This document shows positions 6,561 through 14,489 of a stretch of DNA of 28,904 nucleotides, one piece after another. The notes under the pieces were generated by a model. It worked only from the letters and a program-made list of their open reading frames with translations. It searched no databases and was not told the origin of the DNA. Source of the stretch: Candidatus Levyibacteriota bacterium (lineage in GTDB: Bacteria > Patescibacteria > Microgenomatia > Levybacterales > UBA12049); the NCBI GenBank assembly GCA_016186625.1, contig JACPLG010000009.1, positions 26,126 through 55,029 of the forward strand. Reading direction: 5' to 3'. Position numbers and translations under genes: made by a program. Position 1 is the stretch's first letter; every line of letters starts with the position of its first letter.

Positions 6561-8864
6561 ATGCATGAACTGATAAAGAAACATCTGGGAGATGATGTTT
6601 CATGGCCTAGACTTCATTTCCAGCTCTTATTAATCTTCTTTCTATTAATAGGACTTCTTATTACAGTATACATTTCTAGTCAAAAAGGAAATCAAAATAC
6701 TCCAAGCCAAGCCAATGCTGTGGAAAACTCCGGCATGAGTAACTTGAGTAAATTGTCAGAGCTTACTACCCAACTGTTGCAAGCTACCAAAGCTTACCAA
6801 AAATCAACGGAGCCAAATAAAAAAGCGTCCTTGGATAACCTACTGTCAATTGCTCAAAAAAGAAAACAAATTATGCTTACTGCTTCGGAGAAAGCCCCCG
6901 CAGCCTTTACTCTCTCCTCCATTCCCTCATCTCTTCTTAAACATTTTCCCGAGGAAACAAAAGGATTAATAGAAGAAGAAATTGAAGCCACAGGAAAACT
7001 GACCGTAATCCACTTTGACTCTGAAGGTAAGAAGGGTGAAATTGTTTATGAGCTCTCTGACCAAAGCAGTGGCAGGACTTACGAACTCCACTTTGTAAAA
7101 GGTCAGCCAGATCTCTATACTGGATCAATTGTCAAAGCCAAAGGTATTTTATTGGATAATGAGCTTGTGGTGGCAGCTTCTGGCAAAGGTGGAGGTTCGG
7201 ATTTAACAACAGTTTTGTCCCAAGCCTCAGGGCCAACTGGTGACCAACACACCATTGCTATGCTTATCAACTTTACCAATAACAGTACTTACCAACCCTG
7301 GACTCCAACGGAAGTCTCGGGAGTTTTGTTTACCAATAATAACTCTGTGGACGCTCTTTATAAAGACAGTTCTTTTAACACAACCGGCTTCTCAGGGGAC
7401 GTGACCAATTGGATGACTGTTCCGTATGATAATACCAACTGCAGCAGCATGTATTCAACCTGGGCTTCTGCTGCAGATCAAGCTGCTACAAGTGCGGGCT
7501 ATGATTTATCCAGCTACACTCGAAAGCTGTATGTTTTGGCAGGCCCTGTAGGATGTAGCTATAATGGATGGTCTTCAATAGGCGGAAACCCAAGTAGGTC
7601 TTATGTAACTATGATTCCTGCGGGACTAGTCGCACATGAGCTGGGGCATGCAATTGGAATGTGGCATGCTTCAACTATATCCTGTGGATCAAAGGCTATA
7701 GATTCTTATTCGCAGTGTAGCGTCTCTGATTATGGCGATCCTTATGATGTTATGGGAGAACATTACATTACAATGTACCCACAAAATGGAGCACATAAAG
7801 TAGAGCAAACTTGGATTCCTTCTTCAAGAATTCAAACAGTCGGCTTAAGCGGCACATATACAATTTCTCCTCTAGAAATTGACACAACCAGTACTCAGGT
7901 CCTCAAAATCTTAAAGCCAGATAGTTATCTCTCCTCAACAGGAAATAGTTACTATTATGTAGACTATCGTTTACCCACAGGCTTTGATAGTAGTTTGCCT
8001 CTTAGTATGACCCAAGGCGCTGGTGTGGTAATCTGGCCGGTAAACAAAAATGATCCTTCAACAGGCAGCTATAACAACAGAAACACAGCCCGCCTTGACA
8101 CTACTCCAGGCGATGGCGATTTTAGCAATTCTGCCTTAAGCGATGGGAGTTCTTTTGAGGACCTAATCAATGGCATTACAATAACACAGACTTCCCACTC
8201 ATCTCAGGCGGCAGAAGTTGAGATAGCATTTGGGCCAGGAATCTGCATAAAATCAAGTCCTTCCTTAAGCATTTCTCCTTCAAGCCAAACAGGAAGTGCA
8301 GGGCAAACTCTTAACTACAGCGTTACCGTTAACAACAACGATTCTTTAACCTGCTTAAGTACCACTTTCGGCTTTGATGTTTCAGGCTTGCCTGCGGGAA
8401 GTAGTTTTTCCGCTCCTTCTTTGACCCTAGTACCAGGAGAAGCCGGATCTATCAGCCTATCTATCACTACATCAGCGGATCAGGCAGACGGAAGTTTTCC
8501 ATTCACGCTCACCGCAACTGATACAGGGGATCCTAATCATACGGGCTCTTCCCAAGCAACGCTTATTGTCTATACTGATAACATTGGTCCTACCATAACC
8601 ATAAACAAACCAGAGGATGGATCAAAAATTAATCCTAAAGGAAATTTGCAAATCTCTGCATCGGCAACGGACAGCAGCGGGATCGGATCTATTAAAATTT
8701 CGTTTGATGGAAGCATACTTAATATCTGCACTAATAAAACCACCTGCTCTGCCTCCATATTAGCTAAGACTATCGGCACTGGATCTCATGTGATTACTGT
8801 TTCCGCAACAGATAAGGCTCCGACTCCAAACACTTCAAGTAAAAGTATCACAATTATAAAATAG
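6561..8864 (+). CDS. Membrane-anchored M11 (gametolysin-like) zinc metalloprotease with Ig-like domains
   Basis: Predicted 767-aa surface protein. An N-terminal transmembrane helix spans about residues 22-42, followed by a helical, Lys/Gln-rich stalk. The catalytic domain contains HELGHAIGMWH at 359-369 (H359, H363, H369 bind zinc, E360 is catalytic) and a Met-turn DVMGEH around M398, the metzincin layout seen in peptidase M11. After about residue 560 come two beta-sandwich domains: one rich in NNNDSLTC and LTLVPGEAGSISLSIT (NEW3/Ig-like), and one starting GPTITINKPEDGSKI and ending VITVSATDKAP (bacterial Ig-like). These are typical of secreted proteases that attach to other cells or matrix. 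It has its own promoter. Protease activity is well supported; the substrate is unknown. Confidence 0.82.
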   Translation: MHELIKKHLGDDVSWPRLHFQLLLIFFLLIGLLITVYISSQKGNQNTPSQANAVENSGMSNLSKLSELTTQLLQATKAYQKSTEPNKKASLDNLLSIAQKRKQIMLTASEKAPAAFTLSSIPSSLLKHFPEETKGLIEEEIEATGKLTVIHFDSEGKKGEIVYELSDQSSGRTYELHFVKGQPDLYTGSIVKAKGILLDNELVVAASGKGGGSDLTTVLSQASGPTGDQHTIAMLINFTNNSTYQPWTPTEVSGVLFTNNNSVDALYKDSSFNTTGFSGDVTNWMTVPYDNTNCSSMYSTWASAADQAATSAGYDLSSYTRKLYVLAGPVGCSYNGWSSIGGNPSRSYVTMIPAGLVAHELGHAIGMWHASTISCGSKAIDSYSQCSVSDYGDPYDVMGEHYITMYPQNGAHKVEQTWIPSSRIQTVGLSGTYTISPLEIDTTSTQVLKILKPDSYLSSTGNSYYYVDYRLPTGFDSSLPLSMTQGAGVVIWPVNKNDPSTGSYNNRNTARLDTTPGDGDFSNSALSDGSSFEDLINGITITQTSHSSQAAEVEIAFGPGICIKSSPSLSISPSSQTGSAGQTLNYSVTVNNNDSLTCLSTTFGFDVSGLPAGSSFSAPSLTLVPGEAGSISLSITTSADQADGSFPFTLTATDTGDPNHTGSSQATLIVYTDNIGPTITINKPEDGSKINPKGNLQISASATDSSGIGSIKISFDGSILNICTNKTTCSASILAKTIGTGSHVITVSATDKAPTPNTSSKSITIIK

Positions 8865-8933
8865 TCAGTCAAAAGCTCCTGTACAAATCCTCCCGGAGGA
8901 AGAGGTGAATCATCTCTTTGCCAAGGTACGCAT

Positions 8934-8966
8934 AAAAAAATCCTCTCTCATTTCTGAGAAGGGATT
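8934..8966 (-). terminator. Rho-independent terminator for the GT2 gene
   Basis: Read on the minus strand, a 12-bp stem (one mismatch, one G-U pair; arms 8966-8955 and 8950-8939, loop of 4) runs into seven T residues (complement of 8940-8934). It lies 22 nt after the GT2 stop codon at 8988. Confidence 0.7.
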
Positions 8967-8987
8967 AAGGCAAAAATTAGTTTTTAT

Positions 8988-10259
8988 CTAATTATATGGC
9001 GCTATACCACGTCTCTCAATAGGCTTCCAATTTGACTTATCCTGAAAAAGGCTATTTCTTAAATGAGGCAATTTTATTAACGATTTTATAAGAGCTAAAT
9101 ATTCAACAAAGCTTAAAATATAAAAAAGGAAATATGTTGCCGGAGTCAAAAGTATCAACTTTACTTTAGTTTTAATATCTATTGTATCTTCTGAAATTAC
9201 ACTCATACTAAGATAAAAAGAGATAACTGTCATTGCAGAGAGTAGTGTCAAATAATCACTATAAAAAATAACCAGGTAAGCTATGAATAAAACAACAAGA
9301 GGTTCAAAGATAAACGCAAGGTCTGAAAACAGAGCAAATGGAAGGTATATCCATGATAGTCCTTTTGTGTGGATTTTATTTCCTGAAAAAAATAAATTGC
9401 TGTTTTTCAAAAAAGTCTGATATCTCCCCCATTTCCATCTATATCTTTGTCTTATTAGATCTCTTATTGTAATAGCCGCCTGAGTATATGAGATTACATC
9501 AGATGCATAAATTACCCGGACATTTTTATTTCCATGACGTAAAATTTTCATTGTCAAATCAATATCCTCAGTTACCGTATCTGTATCGTAAAAGTTAATT
9601 TTTTCAATAAAGCTTTTTCTAAAAGTTGATCCAATTCCGCCTACTATATATTCAATGTTAAATACGGTTTGGGCTCTTTTCATTTGATAGCTTATAATGT
9701 ACTCAATCATCTGTATAAAATTAATAAGTCCGCCTTTACTTGCGATTTTTACATTTGATGCAACAGCCACAACTTTCTCGTCCTCAAAATATCCGACAAC
9801 CTTCATAAGAGCGTCTTTTGCAAGATACGAATCGGCATCAAGACACATAACCAGCTCTCCTGTTACATAATTCTTGATTCCGTTATTAAGCGCATTGGCC
9901 TTTCCCATATTTTCCTGAGAAACAAAAATTGAATTTCCTGAAGTGTTAAAAATATTAAGGTTTTCAACTGCCTCGCGTGTTCCGTCATTTGACCCGTCAT
10001 CAACAACAATAAGCTCAAGCCTTTCTTTTGGATAATCGCAAAGAAGAACTGATTTTACGGCTTCTTTAATGCTTTTTTCTTCATTAAATGCCGGGATCAC
10101 AACAGAAATTGTTGGGAAATAAACTATCTTTTTGTTTCGTCTTAGGTGTTTTTTGAAATTGTAAATATCTGATCCAATCAAAAAAAATGTCATCCTGAAA
10201 AGATTAATAATGCCTAGAAAAATTACAAGAAAAATAATTGCTGGGAAAATAAAATGCAT
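8988..10259 (-). CDS. Processive family 2 glycosyltransferase (poly-GlcNAc/hyaluronan synthase-like)
   Basis: Predicted 423-aa membrane synthase. One or two N-terminal helices precede a GT-A domain with all processive GT2 signatures: VVIPAFNE at about 53-60, VDDGS (D87/D88), DAD at 141-143 for UDP-sugar and metal binding, TED at 230-232 and QRYRW at 271-275. Four or more C-terminal transmembrane segments follow (about 300-395), forming the export channel. The closest recalled families are PgaC/IcaA poly-N-acetylglucosamine synthases and related hyaluronan/chitin synthases; the sugar cannot be decided from sequence. A 55-aa two-helix membrane protein ends 4 nt before its start and is probably co-transcribed, much as pgaC is paired with pgaD. 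A terminator follows. Likely role: extracellular polysaccharide synthesis. Confidence 0.85.
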   Translation of the reverse strand: MHFIFPAIIFLVIFLGIINLFRMTFFLIGSDIYNFKKHLRRNKKIVYFPTISVVIPAFNEEKSIKEAVKSVLLCDYPKERLELIVVDDGSNDGTREAVENLNIFNTSGNSIFVSQENMGKANALNNGIKNYVTGELVMCLDADSYLAKDALMKVVGYFEDEKVVAVASNVKIASKGGLINFIQMIEYIISYQMKRAQTVFNIEYIVGGIGSTFRKSFIEKINFYDTDTVTEDIDLTMKILRHGNKNVRVIYASDVISYTQAAITIRDLIRQRYRWKWGRYQTFLKNSNLFFSGNKIHTKGLSWIYLPFALFSDLAFIFEPLVVLFIAYLVIFYSDYLTLLSAMTVISFYLSMSVISEDTIDIKTKVKLILLTPATYFLFYILSFVEYLALIKSLIKLPHLRNSLFQDKSNWKPIERRGIAPYN

Positions 10260-10263
10260 AAAG

Positions 10264-10431
10264 TTACTTAAAGAATAGCTTAAGAATTCGAGTTAAAATA
10301 AAACTTATAATAACTGTTGTTCCAAGAATTGTGGCAAGAATAAGAAGAATATTTCTAATTAGAAATAAAACTGCGCTATCTGTTCCCGTTATAATAAGGG
10401 GTGAAATAAAAGATGTTCCTGCTCCTAACAT
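10264..10431 (-). CDS. 55-aa two-helix membrane protein upstream of GT2
   Basis: An ATG at 10431 opens a 55-codon frame ending in TAA at 10264-10266, 4 nt before the GT2 start. The product begins MLGAGTSFISPLIITG and has two hydrophobic stretches: about 7-14, then a long one at about 21-48 (LFLIRNILLILATILG, VIISFILT), ending with basic KLFFK. There is a good promoter in front. Size, topology and position recall small accessory subunits of bacterial polysaccharide synthases (PgaD-type), although sequence similarity to PgaD cannot be claimed. It fills the gap between divergent promoters and has no competing frame. Likely co-translated with the synthase. Confidence 0.65.
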   Translation of the reverse strand: MLGAGTSFISPLIITGTDSAVLFLIRNILLILATILGTTVIISFILTRILKLFFK

Positions 10432-10454
10432 AAATTAGGGCAGATTGAGATGAG

Positions 10455-10482
10455 ATTGTACCATATTCTAGGCCTAAATCAA
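10455..10482 (-). promoter_or_regulatory. Promoter of the 55-aa protein / GT2 operon
   Basis: On the minus strand TTGATT (10482-10477), 16 nt, TACAAT (10460-10455) with TG in the extended -10 position. The ATG at 10431 would leave a leader of about 16 nt without a Shine-Dalgarno. Confidence 0.6.
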
Positions 10483-10507
10483 TGGGTAGCATCAAATTTT
10501 CAATTTG

Positions 10508-10516
10508 TGATAAACT
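10508..10516 (+). promoter_or_regulatory. Extended -10 element of the amidase gene, leaderless
   Basis: TGATAAACT is an extended -10 (TG-N-TAAACT). The ATG at 10523 is 6 nt downstream. No recognisable -35, which extended -10 promoters can lack. Confidence 0.45.
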
Positions 10517-10522
10517 TAAACC

Positions 10523-11203
10523 ATGAGAAAAATATTACTTGGGTTGCTGATTTTGCTTTTTATTTTTACTCCAACCGCTAACTCCACATCCCATCTAGAT
10601 GGACGTATAATAATTCTTGATCCGGGCCATGGAGGAAGTGACCCGGGATCCACTTCATGCCAAGGATTAACTGAAGCCGATGCGAATTTGGAAATAGCAT
10701 TACTTCTCAAAACCAAACTCGAACAAAGCGGCGCGGATGTCAGAATGACCAGGGAAACCGATGAAACGCTTTCCAACAAGGATAGGTATGATTTTGCAAA
10801 TAATAACAACGGCGAGATTTTGGTTTCAGTCCATCTTAACGGCTCGACTAATCCTGATACTAATGGGACTCAGGGGCTTTACGGAAAAAAGAATAAAGAT
10901 CAAAAATTTACGCAAGTACTGCACCAAAGACTTGCAAGCGAGTTGGGTGTTCCCGATTTGGGAATTACCAACTTTGCATCCGGCGTTCTTCTCAAATCCA
11001 ATATGCCAGCAACCATCCAGGAGACAGTATTTATTTCTAATTCTGATGAATGTGCAAAGCTCACTAATGGAACCGGGGTTAGGCAGCAGGAAATAGCAGA
11101 CTCATTATATAACGGCATTAGCGATTGGTTTTCTCAGCCTCCTCCAAGTGATGGAGACAGCGGAGGCGGACCACCTCCGGGTAAAGGCAAACCCCAAAAA
11201 TAA
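10523..11203 (+). CDS. Secreted N-acetylmuramoyl-L-alanine amidase (Amidase_3)
   Basis: Predicted 226-aa enzyme that cleaves the amide bond between MurNAc and the stem peptide of peptidoglycan. Residues 1-20 form a signal peptide or anchor (MRKILLGLLILLFIF then TPTANS). The catalytic domain has the zinc ligands and catalytic acids in order: LDPGHGG (H36), EADANLEIA (E51), SVHLNGS (H104) and a terminal QETVFISN (E167). The domain is short but complete. The last 20 residues are a Gly/Pro/Asp-rich tail (PPPSDGDSGGGPPPG) that looks disordered. Divergently placed from the GT2 operon. The in-frame sequence after its stop is a transposase remnant, so the 3' end may have been reshaped by an insertion. 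Confidence 0.9.
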   Translation: MRKILLGLLILLFIFTPTANSTSHLDGRIIILDPGHGGSDPGSTSCQGLTEADANLEIALLLKTKLEQSGADVRMTRETDETLSNKDRYDFANNNNGEILVSVHLNGSTNPDTNGTQGLYGKKNKDQKFTQVLHQRLASELGVPDLGITNFASGVLLKSNMPATIQETVFISNSDECAKLTNGTGVRQQEIADSLYNGISDWFSQPPPSDGDSGGGPPPGKGKPQK

Positions 11204-11368
11204 AAATTGGTAATTGGTAAACTCTACCTTCCCACATTCCATGTGGGAATTCACTTACTAAGAGAAATGTTTCCAGAGTTTCTCTATTGGTATAATCATA
11301 AAAGAATTCATCTTGGAATTAATTTGAAAACACCAATTGAAGTTATAAAGCTGTCACAAATGTCCTGA
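11204..11368 (+). pseudogene. C-terminal remnant of a DDE (rve-type) transposase
   Basis: In the same frame as the amidase and directly after its TAA, the sequence encodes FPEFLYWYNHKRIHLGINLK, then TPIEVIKLSQMS and a TGA at 11366-11368. The WYNHKRIHLGxNxKTP motif is the end of integrase-core transposases (IS481/IS3-like). Only about 38 residues remain. The 35 nt just before it (about 11219-11253) nearly match the hairpin part of the 198-bp repeats, with a perfect 8-bp stem TTCCCACA / TGTGGGAA. No upstream part of the transposase exists here. Confidence 0.75.
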
Positions 11369-11376
11369 GAGATTAA

Positions 11377-11420
11377 GCCCCGTTAGAAAATCAACAAAAA
11401 GGTTAATTTCTAACAAGGGC
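11377..11420. repeat. Inverted repeat, probable insertion-sequence end
   Basis: GTTAGAAA (11382-11389) and TTTCTAAC (11407-11414) form an 8-bp perfect inverted repeat, extended by CCC/GGG pairs outside. It lies 8 bp past the transposase-remnant stop, where an IS terminal repeat would be expected. The rest of the 11369-11504 gap shows nothing else. Confidence 0.5.
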
Positions 11421-11504
11421 GAATAGATTTTGCAGATTTGTTACGATGTACTTAACAATTTCTTACAAAAAATTTAATTATACCTGAGAAGGACATTTTT
11501 TAGA

Positions 11505-12920
11505 TTATCTGTTTAATTTTTTGATTTTTGTGCCGGTGGGAGTATCTTCTACTGTAAAGCCAAGCTCTTCTATTTGAACACGAATTTTATCCGCTTCGGA
11601 AAAGCCACCTTTTTTCCTCTTGTCCGGCACCTCCACTTTTTCCGGTTTAAACTCTGCCAAACCAAATCTCAAAACCTCATCAAACTTCAAAAGACTTCTT
11701 TTTTTGGCGCTTCCAGGATAGTTGGATCTTACCATTTCCCACATCACAGACAACGCTTCCGGTAAATTCAAATCATCGTTTATTGCTTCCTTAAATCTTT
11801 GCTCAAACTCAGCACATCCTACTTTTGCCTCTCCCCAAGAGGCAAACTCGCCTCGAAGTTTATTAAGCGCAGTCTGAGCCCCCTCTAATGCCTCCCATGT
11901 AAAATTCATTTCCTGTCTGTAGTGGGTTTGAAGGTAAAGATAGCGAAGAGACAGAGGATCAAAGCCTTTTTTTTCAATATCCGCAACTGTATAAAAATTT
12001 CCCAAGGATTTACTCATTTTTTCACTTTCAACTTGTAAAAATGCGTGATGAACGAAGTATTTAACAAAAGGTTTTCCAGTTGCCGCTTCTGACTGGGCTA
12101 TCTCATTTGAATGATGAATATTTATGTGATCTATTCCGCCGGTGTGGATGTCAAACGATTCTCCTAACGCTTCCATGCTCATTGCCGAGCATTCTATATG
12201 CCAGCCGGGAAAACCCACAGTTTCTCGATACTGAACTGGTACAGAGCTCCAATTTTTCTGCGTTGATAACTCTCCTTTCAAAGGTCCTTCAAACCACCAT
12301 TCCATCTGTCTTCTTGGTAAACCTGAAGGTTCTGAACTGAATTTCCAAAGAGCAAAATCAGAAATATTCTTTTTCCCACCTAGATCTATTCGAACTCCAC
12401 CCTTTAACTCCTCGGGGTTTTGCCTAGACAATTTAAAATAGTCCGGAAACCTTGAAGTATCAAAATAAATTCCATCCGCTGTTTTGTATGTAAACCCTTT
12501 TTCTTCAAGTTTTTTTATAAGTTCAATCTGTTCATCAATAAAATCCGTTGCATGCATCAGGTCTTTGGGAAGCTCAATATTTAAAGCTTTTGCAGAATCT
12601 ATAAACTGCTTTTCAAATTTTTTGGCTATGTCCCAGACAGAAAGACCGTATTTTTCAGCGCCCTTTTCCATTTTATCTTCGCCAGTATCAGCATCTGATG
12701 TTAAATGACCAACATCTGTTATATTCATCACGTGGTGTACTTTGAAATTATTAAACTTTAAAACTCGGATCAGAAGATCGTCTCCGACATAACGGCGCAT
12801 ATGACCTATGTGCTGATAGTCATAAACAGTGGGACCACAGGAATAAATTCCAACATTTGGAGGGTTAATCGGTATAAATTCTTCAACTTTCCTTGTTAAT
12901 GTATTATAAATTTTAAACAT
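11505..12920 (-). CDS. cysS: Cysteinyl-tRNA synthetase
   Basis: Predicted 471-aa class I synthetase charging tRNA-Cys. I place the start at MFKIYNTLTRK (12920), because the longer frame adds 17 residues drawn from an upstream repeat. Signatures: C28 in SCGPTVYD and ECSAMSM (zinc ligands), HIGHMRR (HIGH motif), HTGGIDHINIHHSNE, and KMSKSLGN (KMSKS motif), then a helical anticodon-binding region. The final residues KADKIRVQIEELGFTVEDTPTGTKIKK-type pattern match the normal CysS tail. Length is normal (about 460 aa). It is the last gene of the minus-strand housekeeping run; a 135-bp repeat-rich interval separates it from the preceding disordered protein. No T-box is recognisable. Very secure. Confidence 0.96.
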   Translation of the reverse strand: MFKIYNTLTRKVEEFIPINPPNVGIYSCGPTVYDYQHIGHMRRYVGDDLLIRVLKFNNFKVHHVMNITDVGHLTSDADTGEDKMEKGAEKYGLSVWDIAKKFEKQFIDSAKALNIELPKDLMHATDFIDEQIELIKKLEEKGFTYKTADGIYFDTSRFPDYFKLSRQNPEELKGGVRIDLGGKKNISDFALWKFSSEPSGLPRRQMEWWFEGPLKGELSTQKNWSSVPVQYRETVGFPGWHIECSAMSMEALGESFDIHTGGIDHINIHHSNEIAQSEAATGKPFVKYFVHHAFLQVESEKMSKSLGNFYTVADIEKKGFDPLSLRYLYLQTHYRQEMNFTWEALEGAQTALNKLRGEFASWGEAKVGCAEFEQRFKEAINDDLNLPEALSVMWEMVRSNYPGSAKKRSLLKFDEVLRFGLAEFKPEKVEVPDKRKKGGFSEADKIRVQIEELGFTVEDTPTGTKIKKLNR

Positions 12921-12930
12921 AATATTTTTC

Positions 12931-13038
12931 AGAATACTCAGAAAACTCAGATTGCCAGAAAGATCAGACAATCAGAAAATCAGAAATCCGGAACTCTGAA
13001 ACTCTGATAATCTGAATATCCGGTTCACCGAGTATTCT
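12931..13038. repeat. Nested inverted repeat and about 8-bp tandem array upstream of cysS
   Basis: AGAATACTC (12931-12939) pairs with GAGTATTCT (13030-13038). Inside, TCAG/TCTGA motifs recur every 8 bp (TCAGACAA, TCAGAAAA on one side; TCTGAAAC, TCTGATAA on the other), and CCGGA/TCCGG frame the centre, so the array folds back on itself. The same motif family (TCTGA, TTTTCCGA) is found inside dnaX at 16163-16239. Confidence 0.75.
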
Positions 13039-13055
13039 GAGTTTTCCGAACATGT

Positions 13056-13775
13056 TTATCCAGACACCCCAACAACTTTTTCTCCTGTTCCCTGTTTTAC
13101 AGTTGCCGGTAGGGGTGGCGGTTTTTTCTTCTCTTCTTCAAGTTCTGAGAGCTTTTTCTTTTCCTCTTCTCTTTCCAATTTTTCAGTAACGTGTTCCTCT
13201 TCTGGTTTCTTGCGATTTGTTAAACTTTCATAGTAATCCTTGTGCAGCTGTTGTCTAAGCGCCTCAATCTTGGCAATTTCCTCCGGCGTTTTGCCCTCAT
13301 TTGGATCTTTTTGAGGTATACCAATCGCCGCTGAGACAGTGCTTTGATTTTGGGGCGTATTTGTTTTTTGTGGCTCTGACTGCGGAATTCCAATGGCAGT
13401 TTTAATAGTTTCCTGCGGAGTTGGCGCTTTTACACCTGAAGTATCTGAAAGACCCAGTGCTGTTTTTACATTTGTAGCTTGAGGTTTGTTTGGCAAAGTT
13501 TGGGCTGAGGAAGAGCCTTGTGGACTTTGCTGATTAGAAGCTTTTGCTCCATATAAGTCCTGCAGAAATTTTTTGGCATCATCATCTGACATTTGTTTGC
13601 CAGCCAGTGCTGCCTGCTCATTAGTTCCCTGTTGGGTATTCCAACTCTGACCGATAACTTGTTGTTGGGCAGTCTTAGTAAAATTCGAAGCCCCCTGCCC
13701 AGTGGTCTTTGCGGCTTTTCGAACAGAACTCCTGCCAGTTTCTAATATTTCTCCAAAACCAGAATTTAAATCCAT
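13056..13775 (-). CDS. Disordered, repeat-containing protein next to recR (possibly DUF5660)
   Basis: Predicted 239-aa soluble protein, largely low-complexity. The centre has three spaced copies of a short motif: TALGLSDTSG, TAIGIPQSEP and AAIGIPQKDP. The C-terminal third is a charged helix (EEIAKIEALRQQLHKDYYES, then LEREEEKKKLSELEEEKKK), likely coiled coil, ending in PPPLPATVKQGTGEKVVG. Such proteins occur beside recR in other CPR genomes as I recall, and the C-terminal pattern resembles what is called DUF5660, but I am unsure of that label. It follows recR by 35 nt on the minus strand and could share its transcript. Function unknown; a scaffold or DNA-associated role is only a guess. Confidence 0.7.
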   Translation of the reverse strand: MDLNSGFGEILETGRSSVRKAAKTTGQGASNFTKTAQQQVIGQSWNTQQGTNEQAALAGKQMSDDDAKKFLQDLYGAKASNQQSPQGSSSAQTLPNKPQATNVKTALGLSDTSGVKAPTPQETIKTAIGIPQSEPQKTNTPQNQSTVSAAIGIPQKDPNEGKTPEEIAKIEALRQQLHKDYYESLTNRKKPEEEHVTEKLEREEEKKKLSELEEEKKKPPPLPATVKQGTGEKVVGVSG

Positions 13776-13810
13776 ACTTAAGATATTAGATATAATTTAT
13801 AATCTATCAT

Positions 13811-14419
13811 CTAAATCTCGCTTCTTCCTTCGAGTGCATTTTGCAAAGTTACTTCATCAGCATACTCCAAGTCTGCTCCTATTGGCAAACCCTTCCCAAT
13901 TCTTGTAACTTTTAATTTTGAACTTTGAACTTTTAACTGTTTTGTAATGTACATTGCCGTTGCTTCTCCTTCCATTGTCGGATTCGTAGCAAGTATAATC
14001 TCTTTTACCCTTCCCCCTTCACCCTTTACCCTATCCAGTAGTTGTTTAATGTAGATCTCATCGGGCCCAATGTTATTCAAAGGATCAATTCGCCCATGCA
14101 AAACATGATAGACTCCTTTATATTTTCCGCCACGCTCCAGCGCCAAAACATCCAAAGGTTCCTCAACAACACAAATTGTCCCTTGGTCTCTTTGGGAATC
14201 CGAGCATATTTCGCAAGGGTCCGTCTCTCCTACAATAAAACAATTTGAGCAAATTACAGTATTGGTTTTGAGCCCGGTTAGACTATTTGCAAACTTATCA
14301 AGCTCATATTGAGGAACATGCAGCAAATAAAAAGTCAGCCTCTGGGCGGTCTTAGGTCCAACTCCCGGCAACTTTTCAAAAGACTCAATTAGATTTTGAA
14401 CAGCTTTTGGAATTTTCAT
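13811..14419 (-). CDS. recR: Recombination mediator RecR
   Basis: Predicted 202-aa protein of the RecFOR pathway, loading RecA at gaps. Order of parts is normal: helix-hairpin-helix (KLPGVGPKTAQRL), a Cys4 zinc finger (C57, C60, C69, C72), the Toprim domain beginning ICVVEEPLDVLALER, LHGRIDPLNNIGP, and the end ATNPTMEGEATAMYI...GADLEYADEVTLQNALEGR. Two places differ from typical RecR: RVKGEGGRVKEI and KQLKVQSSKLKVTRI are each about two residues long in excess. Both coincide with exact 7-bp tandem arrays in the DNA (14004-14031 and 13907-13941). Downstream of prs and separated from it by a further 7-bp array. Secure. Confidence 0.96.
   Translation of the reverse strand: MKIPKAVQNLIESFEKLPGVGPKTAQRLTFYLLHVPQYELDKFANSLTGLKTNTVICSNCFIVGETDPCEICSDSQRDQGTICVVEEPLDVLALERGGKYKGVYHVLHGRIDPLNNIGPDEIYIKQLLDRVKGEGGRVKEIILATNPTMEGEATAMYITKQLKVQSSKLKVTRIGKGLPIGADLEYADEVTLQNALEGRSEI
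13907..13941. repeat. 7-bp tandem array inside recR (array 1)
   Basis: Five consecutive heptamers of the type AACTTTT/AATTTTG/AACTTTG read in frame as QLKVQSSKLKV in RecR. Seven-bp units give a 7-residue amino-acid period. Confidence 0.8.
14004..14031. repeat. 7-bp tandem array inside recR (array 2)
   Basis: Four consecutive heptamers TTTACCC, TTCCCCC, TTCACCC, TTTACCC, encoding the RVKGEGGRVK loop of the Toprim domain on the minus strand. Confidence 0.75.
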
Positions 14420-14421
14420 TG

Positions 14422-14489
14422 TTTAGTGATTAGCATTCAGCCTTTAGCCATTAGTTAAACTAAACGCTAATTGCTAGTGGCTAGTTGCT
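14422..14489. repeat. 7-bp array between prs and recR, covering the prs stop codon
   Basis: Heptamers ATTAGCA, TTCAGCC, TTTAGCC, ATTAGTT (14429-14456) are followed by oppositely oriented GCTAATT, GCTAGTG, GCTAGTT (14466-14486). The second half supplies the last codons and TAG stop of prs (A-T-S-H-stop). A similar array precedes proS at 22453. Confidence 0.75.

Noticed and set aside
10516..11118. Overlapping frames on both strands of the amidase gene
   Set aside because: Shadow frames of a gene with complete catalytic motifs.
12921..12971. 17-residue N-terminal extension of cysS
   Set aside because: It reads through the TCAGA repeat array; MFKIYNTLTRK is the usual CysS start.
12921..13055. 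T-box or riboswitch controlling cysS
   Set aside because: No T-box sequence or specifier structure is visible; the interval is explained by short tandem and inverted repeats.
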